In this document: in pieces, positions 1 to 10,805 of the stretch | How positions within the stretch are numbered: the first letter of the stretch is position 1 | Layout: every line of letters starts with the position of its first letter | From: Actinopolyspora saharensis | Lineage (GTDB): Bacteria; Actinomycetota; Actinomycetes; Mycobacteriales; Pseudonocardiaceae | Assembly: GCF_900100925.1 (NCBI RefSeq) | Contig: NZ_FNKO01000001.1 | Location: forward strand, 1,984,001 to 2,048,000 | Direction: 5' to 3' | DNA length: 64,000 bases | Notes under the pieces: generated by a model | Database searches by the model: none | The model's input: only the letters and a program-made list of their open reading frames with translations | Told to the model about the DNA's origin: nothing | Made by a program: the position numbers and the translations under genes

Positions 1-46
1 AAGCGCGGACCGAACACTCGCGCACGCCGCTCGGTTCCTCCGGACA

Positions 47-943
<897 letters not shown>

Positions 944-967
944 TCAGCTGAGGGGTGGGGCAGGCCT

Positions 968-3229
968 TCAGCCCTCGGCGGACTCGCTCTGCGTCTCCGC
1001 CTGCTGCTCGGCGTCCTGGCCCGACTCGGACTCCTCGTCCACCGGCACCAGGCTGATCTTGCCCCGGCTGTCGATGTCGGCGATCTCCACGCGGAGCTTG
1101 TCCCCCACGTTGACGACGTCCTCGACCTTGCCGATCCGTTTGCCGTTGCCCAGCTTCGAGATGTGCACCAGCCCGTCCTTGCCGGGCATCAGCGAGACGA
1201 ACGCGCCGAAGGCGGCCGTTTTGACCACGGTCCCGAGGAACCGCTCCCCGACCTTGGGCAGCTGCGGGTTGGCGATAGCGTTGATCCGCTCGATCGCGGC
1301 CTCCGCCGAGGGCCCGTCCGAAGCACCGACGTAGATGGTGCCGTCGTCCTCGATCGTGATCTCGGCGCCGGTCTCCTCGGTGATCGTGTTGATCATCTTG
1401 CCCTTCGGGCCGATGACCTCACCGATCTTGTCCACCGGCACGGAGACCGAGGTCACTCGCGGCGCGTGCGGGCTCATCTCGTCCGGCGAACCGATCGCCT
1501 GGGCCATCACGTCGAGGATGGTGAAGCGGGCGTCCTTGGCCTGGTTCAGCGCCTGGCCGAGGACCTCGGAGGGGATGCCGTCGAGCTTGGTGTCCAGCTG
1601 CAGCGCGGTGATGTACTCCTTGGTCCCCGCGACCTTGAAGTCCATGTCGCCGTAGGCGTCCTCGGCCCCGAGGATGTCGGTCAGGGCGACGTAGCGCGTC
1701 TGGTTGTCGACCTCGTCGGAGACGAGCCCCATCGCGATCCCCGCGACCGGGGCCTTGAGCGGAACACCCGCGTTGAGCAGCGACAGCGTGGACGCGCAGA
1801 CCGATCCCATCGAGGTGGAACCGTTGGAGCCGAGCGCCTCGGAGACCTGGCGCAGCGCGTAGGGGAAGTCGTCCCTGCTCGGAAGCACCGGAACCAGTGC
1901 GCGCTCGGCGAGCGCGCCGTGACCGATCTCCCGCCGCTTCGGGGTGCCCACTCGTCCCGTCTCACCAGTGGAGTAGGGCGGGAAGTTGTAGTGGTGCATG
2001 TAGCGCTTGCTGGTGTCCGGACCGAGGCTGTCGATCGTCTGCTCCAGCCGGAGCATGTTCAACGTGGAGACACCGAGGATCTGGGTCTCGCCGCGCTCGA
2101 ACAGCGCCGAGCCGTGCGCCCTCGGCACGACACCGACCTCGGCCGAGAGCTGACGGATGTCGGTGAGCCCCCGCCCGTCGATACGGACCTGATCGCGGAT
2201 GATCCGTTGTCGAACCAGCTTCTTGGTCAGCGCCTTCAGCGCAGCACCGATCTCCTTCTCCCGACCGGCGAACTGCTCGCCCTCCTCGACGCCGACCCGC
2301 TGCAGGGTCGTCTCCTTCAACTCCTCGAGGCGCTGCTCACGCTCCTGCTTGCCGCTGATGACCAGCGCTTCGGCCAGCTCGCCGGAAACGGCCTGCTCGA
2401 CGGCGGTGTAGGCGTCCTCGGCATAGGCCGGGTACACCGGGTAGTCCTCGTCGGAGGAGTGCGGCGCGGCCTCGGCCAACCTTTGCTGCGCCTCGCAGAG
2501 CGTGCGGATGAACGGCTTGGCCGCCTCCAGACCACCCGCGACCACTTCCTCCGTGGGCGCCTGAGCACCCGCTTCCACCAGGTTGGCGGTCTCCTCGCTG
2601 GCTTCTGCCTCGACCATCATGATGGCCACGTCGTCACCGACGACCCTGCCCGCGACGACCATGTTGAACACGGAGCGCTTGACCTGCTCGTGCGTGGGGA
2701 AGGCGACCCACTGACCGTCGATCAACGACATCCGCGTTCCGCCGACCGGCCCGGAGAAGGGCAGCCCGGACAGCTGCGTGGAGGCCGAGGCGCCGTTGAT
2801 CGCGAGCACGTCGTAGGAGTCCTCGGGGTCCAGACTCATGACGGTGACCACGACCTGGACCTCGTTGCGCAGCCCCTCGACGAAGGTGGGACGCAGCGGC
2901 CGGTCGATAAGCCTGCACGTGAGAATGGCGTCGGTGGAGGGACGTCCCTCCCTCCGGAAGAACGAACCGGGGATCCGGCCCGCCGCGTACATGCGCTCCT
3001 CGACGTCGACCGTCAGCGGGAAGAAGTCCAGGTTCTCCTTGGGCTGGTTGGAGGCGGTGGTCGCCGACAGCAGCATGGTGTCGTCGTCCAGGTAAGCCGT
3101 GACGCTGCCCGCGGCCAGCTTGGCCATCCTGCCCGTCTCGAAGCGGACGGTGCGCTTACCGAATTCCCCGTTGTCCAGGACAGCGGTGCTCTCGTACACC
3201 CCGTCGTCGTAGGATTGCGTCTCGGTCAA
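968..3229 (-). CDS. pnp: Polyribonucleotide nucleotidyltransferase (PNPase)
   Basis: Phosphorolytic 3'-5' exoribonuclease and RNA polymerase of the mRNA-decay machinery. The 753-residue protein contains two RNase PH-type domains, a KH domain ([14 protein letters not shown]) and a C-terminal S1 domain ([15 protein letters not shown]), ending in an acidic Gln/Glu/Ser tail. The start is TTG at 3229, chosen because AGGAG lies 6 nt upstream and the following residues match the usual PNPase N-terminus. rpsO lies upstream on the same strand, the widely conserved rpsO-pnp arrangement. The 277-bp gap between them holds a strong hairpin, suggesting pnp is at least partly transcribed from its own promoter. 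Confidence 0.97.
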   Translation of the reverse strand: MTETQSYDDGVYESTAVLDNGEFGKRTVRFETGRMAKLAAGSVTAYLDDDTMLLSATTASNQPKENLDFFPLTVDVEERMYAAGRIPGSFFRREGRPSTDAILTCRLIDRPLRPTFVEGLRNEVQVVVTVMSLDPEDSYDVLAINGASASTQLSGLPFSGPVGGTRMSLIDGQWVAFPTHEQVKRSVFNMVVAGRVVGDDVAIMMVEAEASEETANLVEAGAQAPTEEVVAGGLEAAKPFIRTLCEAQQRLAEAAPHSSDEDYPVYPAYAEDAYTAVEQAVSGELAEALVISGKQEREQRLEELKETTLQRVGVEEGEQFAGREKEIGAALKALTKKLVRQRIIRDQVRIDGRGLTDIRQLSAEVGVVPRAHGSALFERGETQILGVSTLNMLRLEQTIDSLGPDTSKRYMHHYNFPPYSTGETGRVGTPKRREIGHGALAERALVPVLPSRDDFPYALRQVSEALGSNGSTSMGSVCASTLSLLNAGVPLKAPVAGIAMGLVSDEVDNQTRYVALTDILGAEDAYGDMDFKVAGTKEYITALQLDTKLDGIPSEVLGQALNQAKDARFTILDVMAQAIGSPDEMSPHAPRVTSVSVPVDKIGEVIGPKGKMINTITEETGAEITIEDDGTIYVGASDGPSAEAAIERINAIANPQLPKVGERFLGTVVKTAAFGAFVSLMPGKDGLVHISKLGNGKRIGKVEDVVNVGDKLRVEIADIDSRGKISLVPVDEESESGQDAEQQAETQSESAEG

Positions 3230-3469
3230 CTGAAACTCCTAGTCTCATGGGCTCGAAACGCAGAGGCCACAACGACCGCACGCAGCGTGGTCCGACGGGG
3301 CCGGTCATCGATCGAAGCCCAAGGGATGTCTCGACGACACCCCTTGTGGCCACTACCGAGGACCGGCGAAGGCCCCTGCTGAGCAGCGGTGTGGACTCTG
3401 TGTCGGCAGCCCGTTTCTCTTGCCTGTTGTACTTCGGAGATGTCCTCGCGGACGTTCGCTCCATACAGC

Positions 3470-3498
3470 GAGGGGAGTGGCGCTCGGCCACTCCCCTC
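3470..3498 (-). terminator. Strong hairpin downstream of rpsO
   Basis: Perfect 12-bp stem (3470-3481 with 3487-3498) and a 5-nt loop, beginning 9 bp after the rpsO stop. It can act as an intrinsic terminator or an RNase III/processing site separating rpsO from pnp. In other bacteria the rpsO-pnp intergenic hairpin is an RNase III site controlling PNPase level; that role here is inferred. Confidence 0.65.
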
Positions 3499-3506
3499 GA
3501 CAGCTG

Positions 3507-3776
3507 TCAGCGGCGCAGTCCCAGTCGCTGGATCAGCGAACGGTAACGCGTAACATCGGTCCGCGTCAGATAGTTGAGCATCCGACGCCTGCGACCGACC
3601 ATCAGCAGCAGACCACGACGGGAATGGTGGTCGTGTTTGTGCTGCTTGAGGTGCTCGGTCAGTCCCGAGATCCGGTGAGTCAGCAGAGCGACTTGGGCTT
3701 CCGCCGATCCGGTGTCCGACTCGTGCAGGCCGTACTCGGACAGGATCTGCTGCTTCTGGGTAGTGGACAACGCCAC
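3507..3776 (-). CDS. rpsO: 30S ribosomal protein S15
   Basis: Small-subunit protein that binds 16S rRNA helices 20-22. Its 89 residues are the standard length, with the S15 sequence [16 protein letters not shown] and the basic C-terminal stretch around [14 protein letters not shown]. The GTG start at 3776 is preceded by AAGGAG. It lies directly upstream of pnp with a hairpin between, matching the conserved rpsO-pnp unit. Confidence 0.98.
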   Translation of the reverse strand: MALSTTQKQQILSEYGLHESDTGSAEAQVALLTHRISGLTEHLKQHKHDHHSRRGLLLMVGRRRRMLNYLTRTDVTRYRSLIQRLGLRR

Positions 3777-3987
3777 GAGTGAATCTCCTTATTCGTGTCC
3801 CGTGTTGCCGACGTCGTTCGAGTAAGACATCGGATTACGTATCGTCACCGCCGGGCTGACAACCGACTCGTCGAAATCGGCGATCACCCATCGGGTTGAT
3901 CTCCGGCCACCACGGACCGCAGCCGGATCTCAGCACCGAGCATAACAGCAAGCCCCGTGGGAAGCGGTATACCCGTCGCGCGGCGTG

Positions 3988-4578
3988 TCACGGGGAAGTC
4001 AGCGGAACCCGGTGCACCGTTCGGTAAGTCAGCACGCCCTCGTCCCGTTCGCTGGCGACCACGTCGAGCGAGTCCACCGACCACGCCGGTCCGGCGTAGT
4101 CGTCCAGCCATCCGGCGATGTGATCGGTTCGCACCCCACCGCCCGACCAGCGGGCCACTGTGACGTGCGGTCGAAAGCGCTCGCTGTCGGCGCCCGCGGT
4201 CTCGGCCAGCCGGTGCAGACTCCGCCGCGTCACTCCCCCGTCGTCCTCCTCCGGGGCCGGAACCACGCCCACCCAGAGCACCCCGCGGAAGACCCCCGAG
4301 CCGGCGAGACGCAGCCGGGGCGGCACGAACCCCGGGTCCTCGCGGAGCAGCCCGGCAACCCCGTTCCGGAGATTCGCGGCCACCCGCGCCGGATCGGCCT
4401 CGTCCCCGTGAAAGCACAGCGTCGAGTGCCACTGCCCGGCGGGGACGAACCTGAACCCGCGCAACTGCTCCACCGCGGCCCTCCAGGAGCCGGGTGGCTC
4501 TCCCCCCAGAACGGCGGACAGGTCCTCGACGGCGGCGGCCGAGGGCCACAGGGCGGTGAACAAGCGCATGACGCTCAC
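3988..4578 (-). CDS. thpR: RNA 2',3'-cyclic phosphodiesterase (2'-5' RNA ligase family)
   Basis: Member of the two-histidine phosphoesterase superfamily, which hydrolyses 2',3'-cyclic phosphates on RNA ends. Both signature HxTx motifs are visible: HSTLCF near residue 50 and HVTVAR near residue 130, spaced as in ThpR. At 196 residues it is the usual size. The GTG at 4578 gives a short lead (three residues) before the canonical MRLFTAL start, and the ATG at 4569 is an equally good choice. It stands alone between rpsO and a helix-turn-helix gene, and its cellular substrate is not evident from context. Confidence 0.85.
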   Translation of the reverse strand: MSVMRLFTALWPSAAAVEDLSAVLGGEPPGSWRAAVEQLRGFRFVPAGQWHSTLCFHGDEADPARVAANLRNGVAGLLREDPGFVPPRLRLAGSGVFRGVLWVGVVPAPEEDDGGVTRRSLHRLAETAGADSERFRPHVTVARWSGGGVRTDHIAGWLDDYAGPAWSVDSLDVVASERDEGVLTYRTVHRVPLTSP

Positions 4579-4640
4579 ATGCTAGTAGCACTTCCCCGCC
4601 GGGAGCCCTTCGAAGCGGGTCCGGGCCGGTCCGGGCGGGG

Positions 4641-5165
4641 TCAGGAAACGCCCGTGTCCGAGCAAGCCGCTCTGCGCAGCAGTCCGGCCAGCGCGGGGTG
4701 CTGCTCGTCGAGCAGCTCGGCGACCCGGTGCAGCTCCCTCGGTCTGGCCAGCCGTCGCAGCACCGGCCAGGCGCTCTCCTCCCCGTCGGCCCTGTCCTCG
4801 ACGGGAACGCTATCCCGACCGAGCGAGGGACGGGAGGTCTTCACGTCCCGCAGCGCCTGCTTCACCGATTCGGCCTCGCCCGCGAGCACCCCCGAATCGA
4901 ACACCTTCCGCTCCAACATCACCAGCCTGGCCAGCACGGAAGGATTGCCGATCTTGGCCCGCCTCCCGCTCATCACCTGACTGAGCATGGGGGCGCTGAT
5001 CCCCAGCACCTCGGCGAGCTGGGTCTGCGAAGTCCGGTAGGCGACGACCAACCGCCGGACCCGATCACCCAACGGTTCCCCGTACCACTGGCGCTGCAGG
5101 GCCAGGTTCCGCTGGACGATCTCGCGCTCCTGCACTTGGCTCCCCCGGATGCCGCCTCGAATCAC
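4641..5165 (-). CDS. Helix-turn-helix DNA-binding protein (XRE-like)
   Basis: 174-residue probable transcription regulator. Around residues 35-75 the segment YRTSQTQLAEVLGISAPMLS, followed by QVMSGRRAKIGNPSVLARL, reads as a lambda-repressor-type helix-turn-helix. The remainder is charged and helical with no recognisable ligand domain. Start choice is uncertain. The GTG at 5165 has GAGGA upstream, while an in-frame GTG at 5135 has GGGGGAG upstream and would shorten the protein by ten residues. It is monocistronic, downstream of ribF on the same strand with a 137-bp gap. Targets cannot be predicted from the sequence. Confidence 0.75.
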   Translation of the reverse strand: MIRGGIRGSQVQEREIVQRNLALQRQWYGEPLGDRVRRLVVAYRTSQTQLAEVLGISAPMLSQVMSGRRAKIGNPSVLARLVMLERKVFDSGVLAGEAESVKQALRDVKTSRPSLGRDSVPVEDRADGEESAWPVLRRLARPRELHRVAELLDEQHPALAGLLRRAACSDTGVS

Positions 5166-5302
5166 GAATTCCTCAGTTTCCGAATGTTGCCAGGCCGGCG
5201 TTCCTGGCAGGCCCGAAAACCGGAAAAAGGTTCATAACGGCTTGACATACCCCAAATCCCGGGGCTCCGGAGGGGAGCCGAACGAGCACTCGGTCCGAGC
5301 GA

Positions 5303-6280
5303 TCACACTCCCAGGACGGAACGGGTCTCGGCCACGTCCAGCTCCATCCGGCGCACCAACTCCGCGGAGGAGTCGAAACGCACCATCCCCCGCAACCTGC
5401 GCACGAAGTCCAGCTCGGCGTACTCCCCGTAGAAGTCCCGCTCGACGTCCAGCACGAAGGCCTCGACCGTTCGCTCCGTCCCGGAGAACGTCGGGTTGCT
5501 CCCCACCGAGACCGCGGCGGGCAAGGTGCTCTCCGGGTGCTCGGCCCCCCGCTGCCTGTGGGTGAACCAGCAGGCGTACACGCCGTCGGCCGGAACCGCC
5601 GCGAACTCGGGCATGGACAGGTTCGCCGTCGGATACCCCAGCTCGCGCCCACCCCTGCCCATGCCGCGAACCACGATGCCCTCCAGTCGGTGGTGCCGCC
5701 CCAGCGCGGCGGAGGCGGCCTCCACGTCTCCCGCGTCGACGCAGGAGCGGATGAACGTCGAGGAGAAGGTGACCGGGAGCTCCTCCTGAACGGCCCCGTC
5801 GGTGTGCCCGGACAGCAGGTCCGCCGATTCGACCTCGAAACCGAAACGCCGCCCGAGCGTGTGCAGCAGCTCGATGTTGCCTGCGGCCTTGTGCCCGAAG
5901 GTGAAGTTCTCCCCGACCACGACAGCGGCGGCGTGCAGCCGTTCCACGAGGATCTCGTGCACGAACTCCTCGGGCGACATCTTGGACAGTTCCTGGGTGA
6001 ACGGCAGTACGCAGAACACGTCCACCCCGAGCTCCTCAACGAGCTCGGCCCGCCGCTGCAGCGTGGTCAACTGCGCCGGATGGCTCCCCGGACGCACCAC
6101 CTCGGAGGGATGCGGATCGAAGGTGACCAGCACGCACGGGAGATCACGCTGCCGCGCCCGCCGCACGGCCTGATCGATCAGTTGCTGGTGTCCCCGGTGC
6201 ACACCGTCGAAAACTCCGATGGTGACCACGCACCGACCCCATCCACCGGGAAGCTGTTCCAAGCCACGCCAACGCTGCAC
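5303..6280 (-). CDS. ribF: Bifunctional riboflavin kinase / FAD synthetase
   Basis: Phosphorylates riboflavin to FMN and adenylates FMN to FAD. The N-terminal nucleotidyltransferase half shows GVFDGVHRGHQ near residue 22, and the C-terminal flavokinase half shows GYPTANLS and GSNPTFSGTERTVEAFVLD. At 325 residues it matches the family. It sits downstream of truB on the same strand, the usual truB-ribF order. The 166-bp gap between them contains no recognisable gene, and no FMN riboswitch was seen. Confidence 0.97.
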   Translation of the reverse strand: MQRWRGLEQLPGGWGRCVVTIGVFDGVHRGHQQLIDQAVRRARQRDLPCVLVTFDPHPSEVVRPGSHPAQLTTLQRRAELVEELGVDVFCVLPFTQELSKMSPEEFVHEILVERLHAAAVVVGENFTFGHKAAGNIELLHTLGRRFGFEVESADLLSGHTDGAVQEELPVTFSSTFIRSCVDAGDVEAASAALGRHHRLEGIVVRGMGRGGRELGYPTANLSMPEFAAVPADGVYACWFTHRQRGAEHPESTLPAAVSVGSNPTFSGTERTVEAFVLDVERDFYGEYAELDFVRRLRGMVRFDSSAELVRRMELDVAETRSVLGV

Positions 6281-6447
6281 GGCTTCCCACCCTATCGATC
6301 CGCACGCGTCGCGCAGCCGGGACCTCTGCGTGTCGCCGCTTCCCCGCGAAGCCCGGTGCGTTCCACTGCTCGGCCCGTTGTCCGCAGCGCGGGTGGGCCG
6401 CGGCCGCGACGAACCTCAGCCGAACCGCGCGTGCCGCCGGGAGGAGG

Positions 6448-7362
6448 TCATCCCGCGGGACGCAGCACCAGCACCGGCTTGGCCACGCGGTCCCGGTCGC
6501 GCAGCAGTGCGACGGCGTGCCCGTCCGGGGCGAACACCCCGTAGGTCTCGGAAACCCCCGACTTCGCAACGGCCTGGCCGTGCGCCACTGCCCGCGCCGT
6601 GTCCGCGTCGACGTCGACGCGCGGGAAGGCCGTGCCCACCGCACGGTCCAGATCCATGGACAGCTCCGGACGCTGCTCCAAGTCGTCCAGCGTGCGCACC
6701 GTGGCCAGCCCGAACGGACCCACCCGCGTTCGACGCAACCTCGTGAGGTGTCCTCCGACGCCGAGGGCCTCGCCCAGGTCACGGGCCAGCGCGCGCACGT
6801 AGGTCCCGGAGGAGCACTCCACCAGCACGTCGACGTCAACGACCTCCGCTTCCTCGCGGTGCACCGCGAGCGGGTCGAAGCGCGAGACGGTCACGGGACG
6901 AGCCTCCAGCTCGACATGCTGCCCCTCGCGGGCGAGTTCGTAGGCACGCCTGCCGTTGACCTTGACCGCGCTGACGGCGCTGGGGACCTGCGCCATGTCG
7001 CCGGTCAACGCCGCCACGGCTTCCGACAGCTCCTCGTCGGAGATCCCGGATGCGTCCGCGAAGGAAAGCGACTCCCCCTCGGCGTCATCGGTGCTGGTGG
7101 ACGCACCGAGCCGAATGGTGGCGAGGTAGGCCTTGGTGTCCAGGGCGAGATGACCGAGCAGCTTGGTGGCGCGTTCGAGCCCCAGCACCAGAACACCGGT
7201 GGCCATCGGATCGAGCGTGCCCGCGTGCCCCACCTTGCGGGTCCCCATGATGCGACGAACACGAGCGACCACGTCGTGCGAAGTCATCCCGGCGGGCTTG
7301 TCCATGACGAGCAAACCTGCCGGCACCGGCTGCTTCGAGGAATTTCGGGTCTGTCGCGACAC
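6448..7362 (-). CDS. truB: tRNA pseudouridine(55) synthase
   Basis: Converts U55 of the T-loop in elongator tRNAs to pseudouridine. The catalytic motif GHAGTLDPMATGVLVLGL places the nucleophilic Asp at about residue 51, and KPAGMTSHDVV precedes it. The C-terminal PUA-like end reads VAKSGVSETYGVFAPDG. The protein has 304 residues with a GTG start. It is transcribed divergently from the peptide deformylase gene, with about 125 bp between the start codons. Confidence 0.97.
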   Translation of the reverse strand: MSRQTRNSSKQPVPAGLLVMDKPAGMTSHDVVARVRRIMGTRKVGHAGTLDPMATGVLVLGLERATKLLGHLALDTKAYLATIRLGASTSTDDAEGESLSFADASGISDEELSEAVAALTGDMAQVPSAVSAVKVNGRRAYELAREGQHVELEARPVTVSRFDPLAVHREEAEVVDVDVLVECSSGTYVRALARDLGEALGVGGHLTRLRRTRVGPFGLATVRTLDDLEQRPELSMDLDRAVGTAFPRVDVDADTARAVAHGQAVAKSGVSETYGVFAPDGHAVALLRDRDRVAKPVLVLRPAG

Positions 7363-7487
7363 GGCGCCCCATCATCCCCGATTCCGAAAGCACGTCCGCA
7401 ACCGGCCACCGAGGCCACGACCCCCGGGCGGGAACTCCGCCGGATGTCGCTACGGTAGTGCGTCGTGACGAGCAGGAGGTTTCCACG

Positions 7488-7985
7488 GTGACGATCAGAC
7501 CGATCCGGCGGTTCGGCGACCCCGTACTGCGCACGGTGGCGGAGCCCGTCACCACGTTCGACGACAGTGTCACCGCACTGGTCTCCGATCTGCTGGACAC
7601 CGTCGCCGAACCGGGACGCGCCGGAGTGGCCGCTCCCCAGATCGGGGTGAGCCTGCGAGTGTTCAGCTACAACGTGCACGGCGAAACCGGCTACGTGATC
7701 AATCCCGAGCTGGTGGAAACGTCGGGAGAGCAGGACGGCGAGGAGGGCTGCCTGTCAGTACCGGGACTGAGCTTTCCCACCCCCCGGGCCGAGCACGCGG
7801 TGGTACGCGGGGTCGACCTGCGGAACGAACCCGTGACCGTTTCCGGATCCGGTTTGATGGCCCGCTGCCTGCAGCACGAGACCGACCACCTGGACGGGCT
7901 CGTCTACATCCAACGTCTGGACGAGAACCTGCGGCGCACCGCGCTGAAGGAGGTCCGGGCCACCGACTGGTTCTGGAACGGGTGA
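7488..7985 (+). CDS. def: Peptide deformylase
   Basis: Removes the N-formyl group from nascent proteins and is a metal-dependent hydrolase. All three motifs are present: GVAAPQIG (motif 1), EGCLS (motif 2, with the metal-binding Cys) and QHETDHLDG (motif 3, HExxH). The frame opens at 7458, but I choose the GTG at 7488. It is preceded by AGGAGG at about 8 nt and gives 165 residues, the usual length. The gene converges on a MATE exporter gene through a bidirectional terminator-like hairpin. Confidence 0.96.
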   Translation: MTIRPIRRFGDPVLRTVAEPVTTFDDSVTALVSDLLDTVAEPGRAGVAAPQIGVSLRVFSYNVHGETGYVINPELVETSGEQDGEEGCLSVPGLSFPTPRAEHAVVRGVDLRNEPVTVSGSGLMARCLQHETDHLDGLVYIQRLDENLRRTALKEVRATDWFWNG

Positions 7986-8008
7986 GGTTCCCCGGCACAG
8001 GAGCAGGT

Positions 8009-8080
8009 GATCTCCGGGTGCGGGTCCCGCGGTCCCGTGGGTGAGTTCCCCGACCGCGGGCCCCGGCATCGCAGGAGATC
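8009..8080. terminator. Bidirectional terminator-like stem between def and the MATE gene
   Basis: Nested inverted repeats lie between the convergent genes. The outer arms are GATCTCC (8009-8015) and GGAGATC (8074-8080). The inner near-perfect 14-nt arms are 8021-8034 and 8052-8065. The location between converging genes fits a shared terminator. Confidence 0.5.
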
Positions 8081-8096
8081 CGCCGGACGGGGCTCA

Positions 8097-9434
8097 CTAG
8101 CCCTGGGACACGGATTCACCGCGTTCCCTGGTCGCACCGACCACCGCCCAGTGCCCGGAACGGGCGCGCAGCAGCAGTGTGAGCAGTCTGCCGAGCATGA
8201 ACAGGCTCAGTCCGGTCCAGATTCCCGCCAGTCCCCACTCGAAGGCCAGCGAGAGCCAGATCAGCGGCAGGTACCCGAGCGCCGCACTGGTCATCGTCGC
8301 GGTGCGCAAGTAGGCCGCGTCCCCTGCTCCGAGCAGCACCCCGTCCAGCGCGAAGACCACGCCCGCGATCGGCTGCAGCGCCACGAAGAACCACCAGGCG
8401 TACGGGACCTCGGCCAGCACGGCGGGATCGCTGGTGAAGGCGCTGGGCAGCAGCCCGGACAGCGCCGCGAACACCAGTCCCAACACGACGCCGAAGCCGA
8501 GTCCGTACCAGCTCACCTGCCTGCCGATGCTTCTGGCCTCGCGTTCCGACCCCCTGCCGAGCGCGGCCCCGACCAGGGACTGCGCGGCGATGGCCAGTGA
8601 ATCCAGCACCAGGGCGAGGAAGCTCCAGAGTTGCCAGACGACCTGGTGAGCGGCAGCCGTGTCAGCCCCGGTGCGCGCCGCCACCGAGGTGGCGGACAGG
8701 AAGCAGGTCTGGAAGGCCAGGGTGCGCAGGATGAGGTCCCTGCCGAGCACGAGCTGGGCACGCATCACACGGGTGTCGGGCCGCACTCCCGCTCGTTCGA
8801 CGAGCAGCGCGCGGACGAACAGGGCCGCCGCGATGGTCTGCCCCGCGACGTTGGCCACTGCCGAGCCCTCCATCCCCAGTCCGACCGGGTAGACCAGCAG
8901 CGGGCACAGCACCAGGGAAACACCGTTTCCGGCCAGCACGTAGCGCAGCGGCCGGACCGTGTCCTGCACTCCGCGCATCCACCCGTGCCCGGCCAGGCTG
9001 ATCAGCACCATCGGGGCCCCGATCAGCGCGATGCGCAACCAACTCGTGGCCGCGTCCGCGATGTCTCCACCACCGGTCATCACCCGGACGACCGGCACGG
9101 CGAACAGCTGCGCCAACAGCAGGATCGCCAGGCCGACCCCGGCACCCAGCCAGCTGGCCTGCACGCCCTCGGCAACCGCCTCCTCGCGACGGCCCGCCCC
9201 GTGCAGCCGCGCCGCGCGGGCGGTGGTCCCGTAGGAGAGGAAGGTCAACTGGCTGGACACGACCGTGAAAAGCGTGCCCCCCAGCGCCAGGCCCGCCAGT
9301 GGAACAGCCCCCAGATGACCGACCACGGCCGTGTCCACCAGCACGTACAGCGGTTCGGCGGCCAGGACGCCCAACGCCGGAATCGCGAGTGCGAGCAACC
9401 GTCGTACCGGAACGCGCTCCGCCGTCTCGGACAC
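8097..9434 (-). CDS. MATE family efflux transporter (DinF-like)
   Basis: 445-residue integral membrane protein with about twelve hydrophobic segments and a MATE-type N-terminus (LALAIPALGVLAAEPLYVLVDTAVVGHLG), followed by an internally repeated second half. Such proteins export cationic compounds using Na+ or H+ gradients; the substrate is not predictable. The GTG start is preceded by GGAGG. In mycobacteria the dinF-type MATE gene sits near rbfA/nrnA as here, but nrnA itself is absent. It is divergent from the CGNR zinc-finger gene with a 68-bp gap. Confidence 0.93.
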   Translation of the reverse strand: MSETAERVPVRRLLALAIPALGVLAAEPLYVLVDTAVVGHLGAVPLAGLALGGTLFTVVSSQLTFLSYGTTARAARLHGAGRREEAVAEGVQASWLGAGVGLAILLLAQLFAVPVVRVMTGGGDIADAATSWLRIALIGAPMVLISLAGHGWMRGVQDTVRPLRYVLAGNGVSLVLCPLLVYPVGLGMEGSAVANVAGQTIAAALFVRALLVERAGVRPDTRVMRAQLVLGRDLILRTLAFQTCFLSATSVAARTGADTAAAHQVVWQLWSFLALVLDSLAIAAQSLVGAALGRGSEREARSIGRQVSWYGLGFGVVLGLVFAALSGLLPSAFTSDPAVLAEVPYAWWFFVALQPIAGVVFALDGVLLGAGDAAYLRTATMTSAALGYLPLIWLSLAFEWGLAGIWTGLSLFMLGRLLTLLLRARSGHWAVVGATRERGESVSQG

Positions 9435-9502
9435 CTGACCTCCTGTAAGCTACGGCTGCCGGTTTCACCCCTGACGGACGAAGGCTACAGTAAGGGGCGA
9501 GC

Positions 9503-10027
9503 ATGGACAACGCCGATTACATCACGGGGGCGCTCCGCCTCGCGAACGCGCGCACGGACGACCTGGAGGCGCTCCGGGCGGAACTGCACGACGAGCCGTG
9601 GTGGTGCTCCCGGCTGACCGAGCAGGACCTGAGGACGCTGCACCGAGTCGCGGCCGAGCTGCGTCAGTCGCTCGAAGCAGCCGTTTTCGGCGAGCACGAA
9701 ACCCTCCACGCCGAGGTCAACCGGTTGTTGGCCACGTACCCGCCCCGGCCGAGGCTGTCCCGCGAAGGCCCGGAGCAGCACCGCGAGTGGCACATCCACA
9801 TCGCCGAGGTCGAAGCACCGCCCGCCCACGAGATAGCGGCCGCGGCCGCCTGGGGGTTGGCTCAGGGCATCGTGCGGCACGGCACCGAACGCTGGGGGAG
9901 GTGTGAAGCTCCGAACTGCGGAACCTACTTCCTCGACACGTCCACCAACCGGACCCGGCAGTTCTGTTCAGCGCGCTGCGCGAACCGGGTCCACGTGGCC
10001 GCTTTCAGACAGCGCCGACGTGCCTGA
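9503..10027 (+). CDS. CGNR zinc-finger domain protein (ABATE-type)
   Basis: 174-residue probable stress-responsive regulator. The C-terminal part carries four cysteines, C134, C139, C155 and C159, in the arrangement C-x4-C then C-x3-C-ANR. This is the CGNR zinc finger, with Ala in place of the first Gly. Basic residues follow (AFRQRRRA). The helical N-terminal region corresponds to the ABATE-type domain usually found with this finger. An AAGGGG ribosome site precedes the ATG. It is a single plus-strand gene sitting where a DHH phosphoesterase (nrnA) usually lies in this actinobacterial block. Confidence 0.85.
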   Translation: MDNADYITGALRLANARTDDLEALRAELHDEPWWCSRLTEQDLRTLHRVAAELRQSLEAAVFGEHETLHAEVNRLLATYPPRPRLSREGPEQHREWHIHIAEVEAPPAHEIAAAAAWGLAQGIVRHGTERWGRCEAPNCGTYFLDTSTNRTRQFCSARCANRVHVAAFRQRRRA

Positions 10028-10162
10028 TCCCCCGAAACTCGAAAGCGGCGGGCCCGGCCCAGCAACGCTGCCGCGCGACGTTTCGCGCGAAACCGGCTTA
10101 TCGAACAAGGTTCGCAAGGACGGTTCCGCGCCAAACCGCCGGTGGGCCTGCCGCCGGAGAAC

Positions 10163-10669
10163 TCACGCCTCCTGTGGGCGGGAGTCCTCCTCGTTCTCGC
10201 TCGGGTCCTCCGAGCTCTGCTGCTCGGACCGCTCGTCCGAGTCATCCGCCGAATCCGCCTTCCGGTACGGATCGACCTCTCCGGCCGGAACGGCGTCCGA
10301 AGCCAGCCTCGCCACCTCGGCGTCGGCTTCCTTGGCCTGTGCCAGAACCTCGTCCAAACGACGAGCGTTCGCCGGAACGGAATCGGCGACGAAAGTCAAC
10401 GTGGGAGTGAATCGCACTCCGGTCTCCCGCCCGACCCTGGAACGCAGTGTTCCCGTCGCGCTGCTCAACGCGGCCGCAGTGGCCGACTCGTCGACATCGT
10501 CCCCGAAAACCGTGTAATAGACCGTCGCGTCCCGCAGATCGGCTGTGAGCCGCGCATCGGTAATGGTCACCATAGCCAGTCGCGGATCTTTGATCTCGTG
10601 TTCCAACCCGGAAGCCACGATCTGCGCGATCCGCTTGGCCAACCTACGGGCGCGCGCCGTATCAGCCAC
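10163..10669 (-). CDS. rbfA: 30S ribosome-binding factor A
   Basis: Late 30S maturation and cold-shock factor that binds the 16S rRNA 5' helix region. The KH-like fold sequence is clear ([19 protein letters not shown], then [20 protein letters not shown]). The last ~50 residues form an acidic Ser/Glu/Asp tail typical of actinobacterial RbfA. The GTG start at 10669 is preceded by AGGAGG. It is downstream of ylxP and infB on the same strand, as expected. Confidence 0.96.
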   Translation of the reverse strand: MADTARARRLAKRIAQIVASGLEHEIKDPRLAMVTITDARLTADLRDATVYYTVFGDDVDESATAAALSSATGTLRSRVGRETGVRFTPTLTFVADSVPANARRLDEVLAQAKEADAEVARLASDAVPAGEVDPYRKADSADDSDERSEQQSSEDPSENEEDSRPQEA

Positions 10670-10805
10670 GGCGCACCTCCTCTGCTGATCCGCCTCCGGC
10701 GGAGGCGGTCCCCATCGTCCTACTCACCCGAAAATCATCGCGAACCCGGACGGGCCGAGCACGCCGCAGTCGGTGGTGCGGAACCTTCCGCACCACCGAG
10801 CAGTT

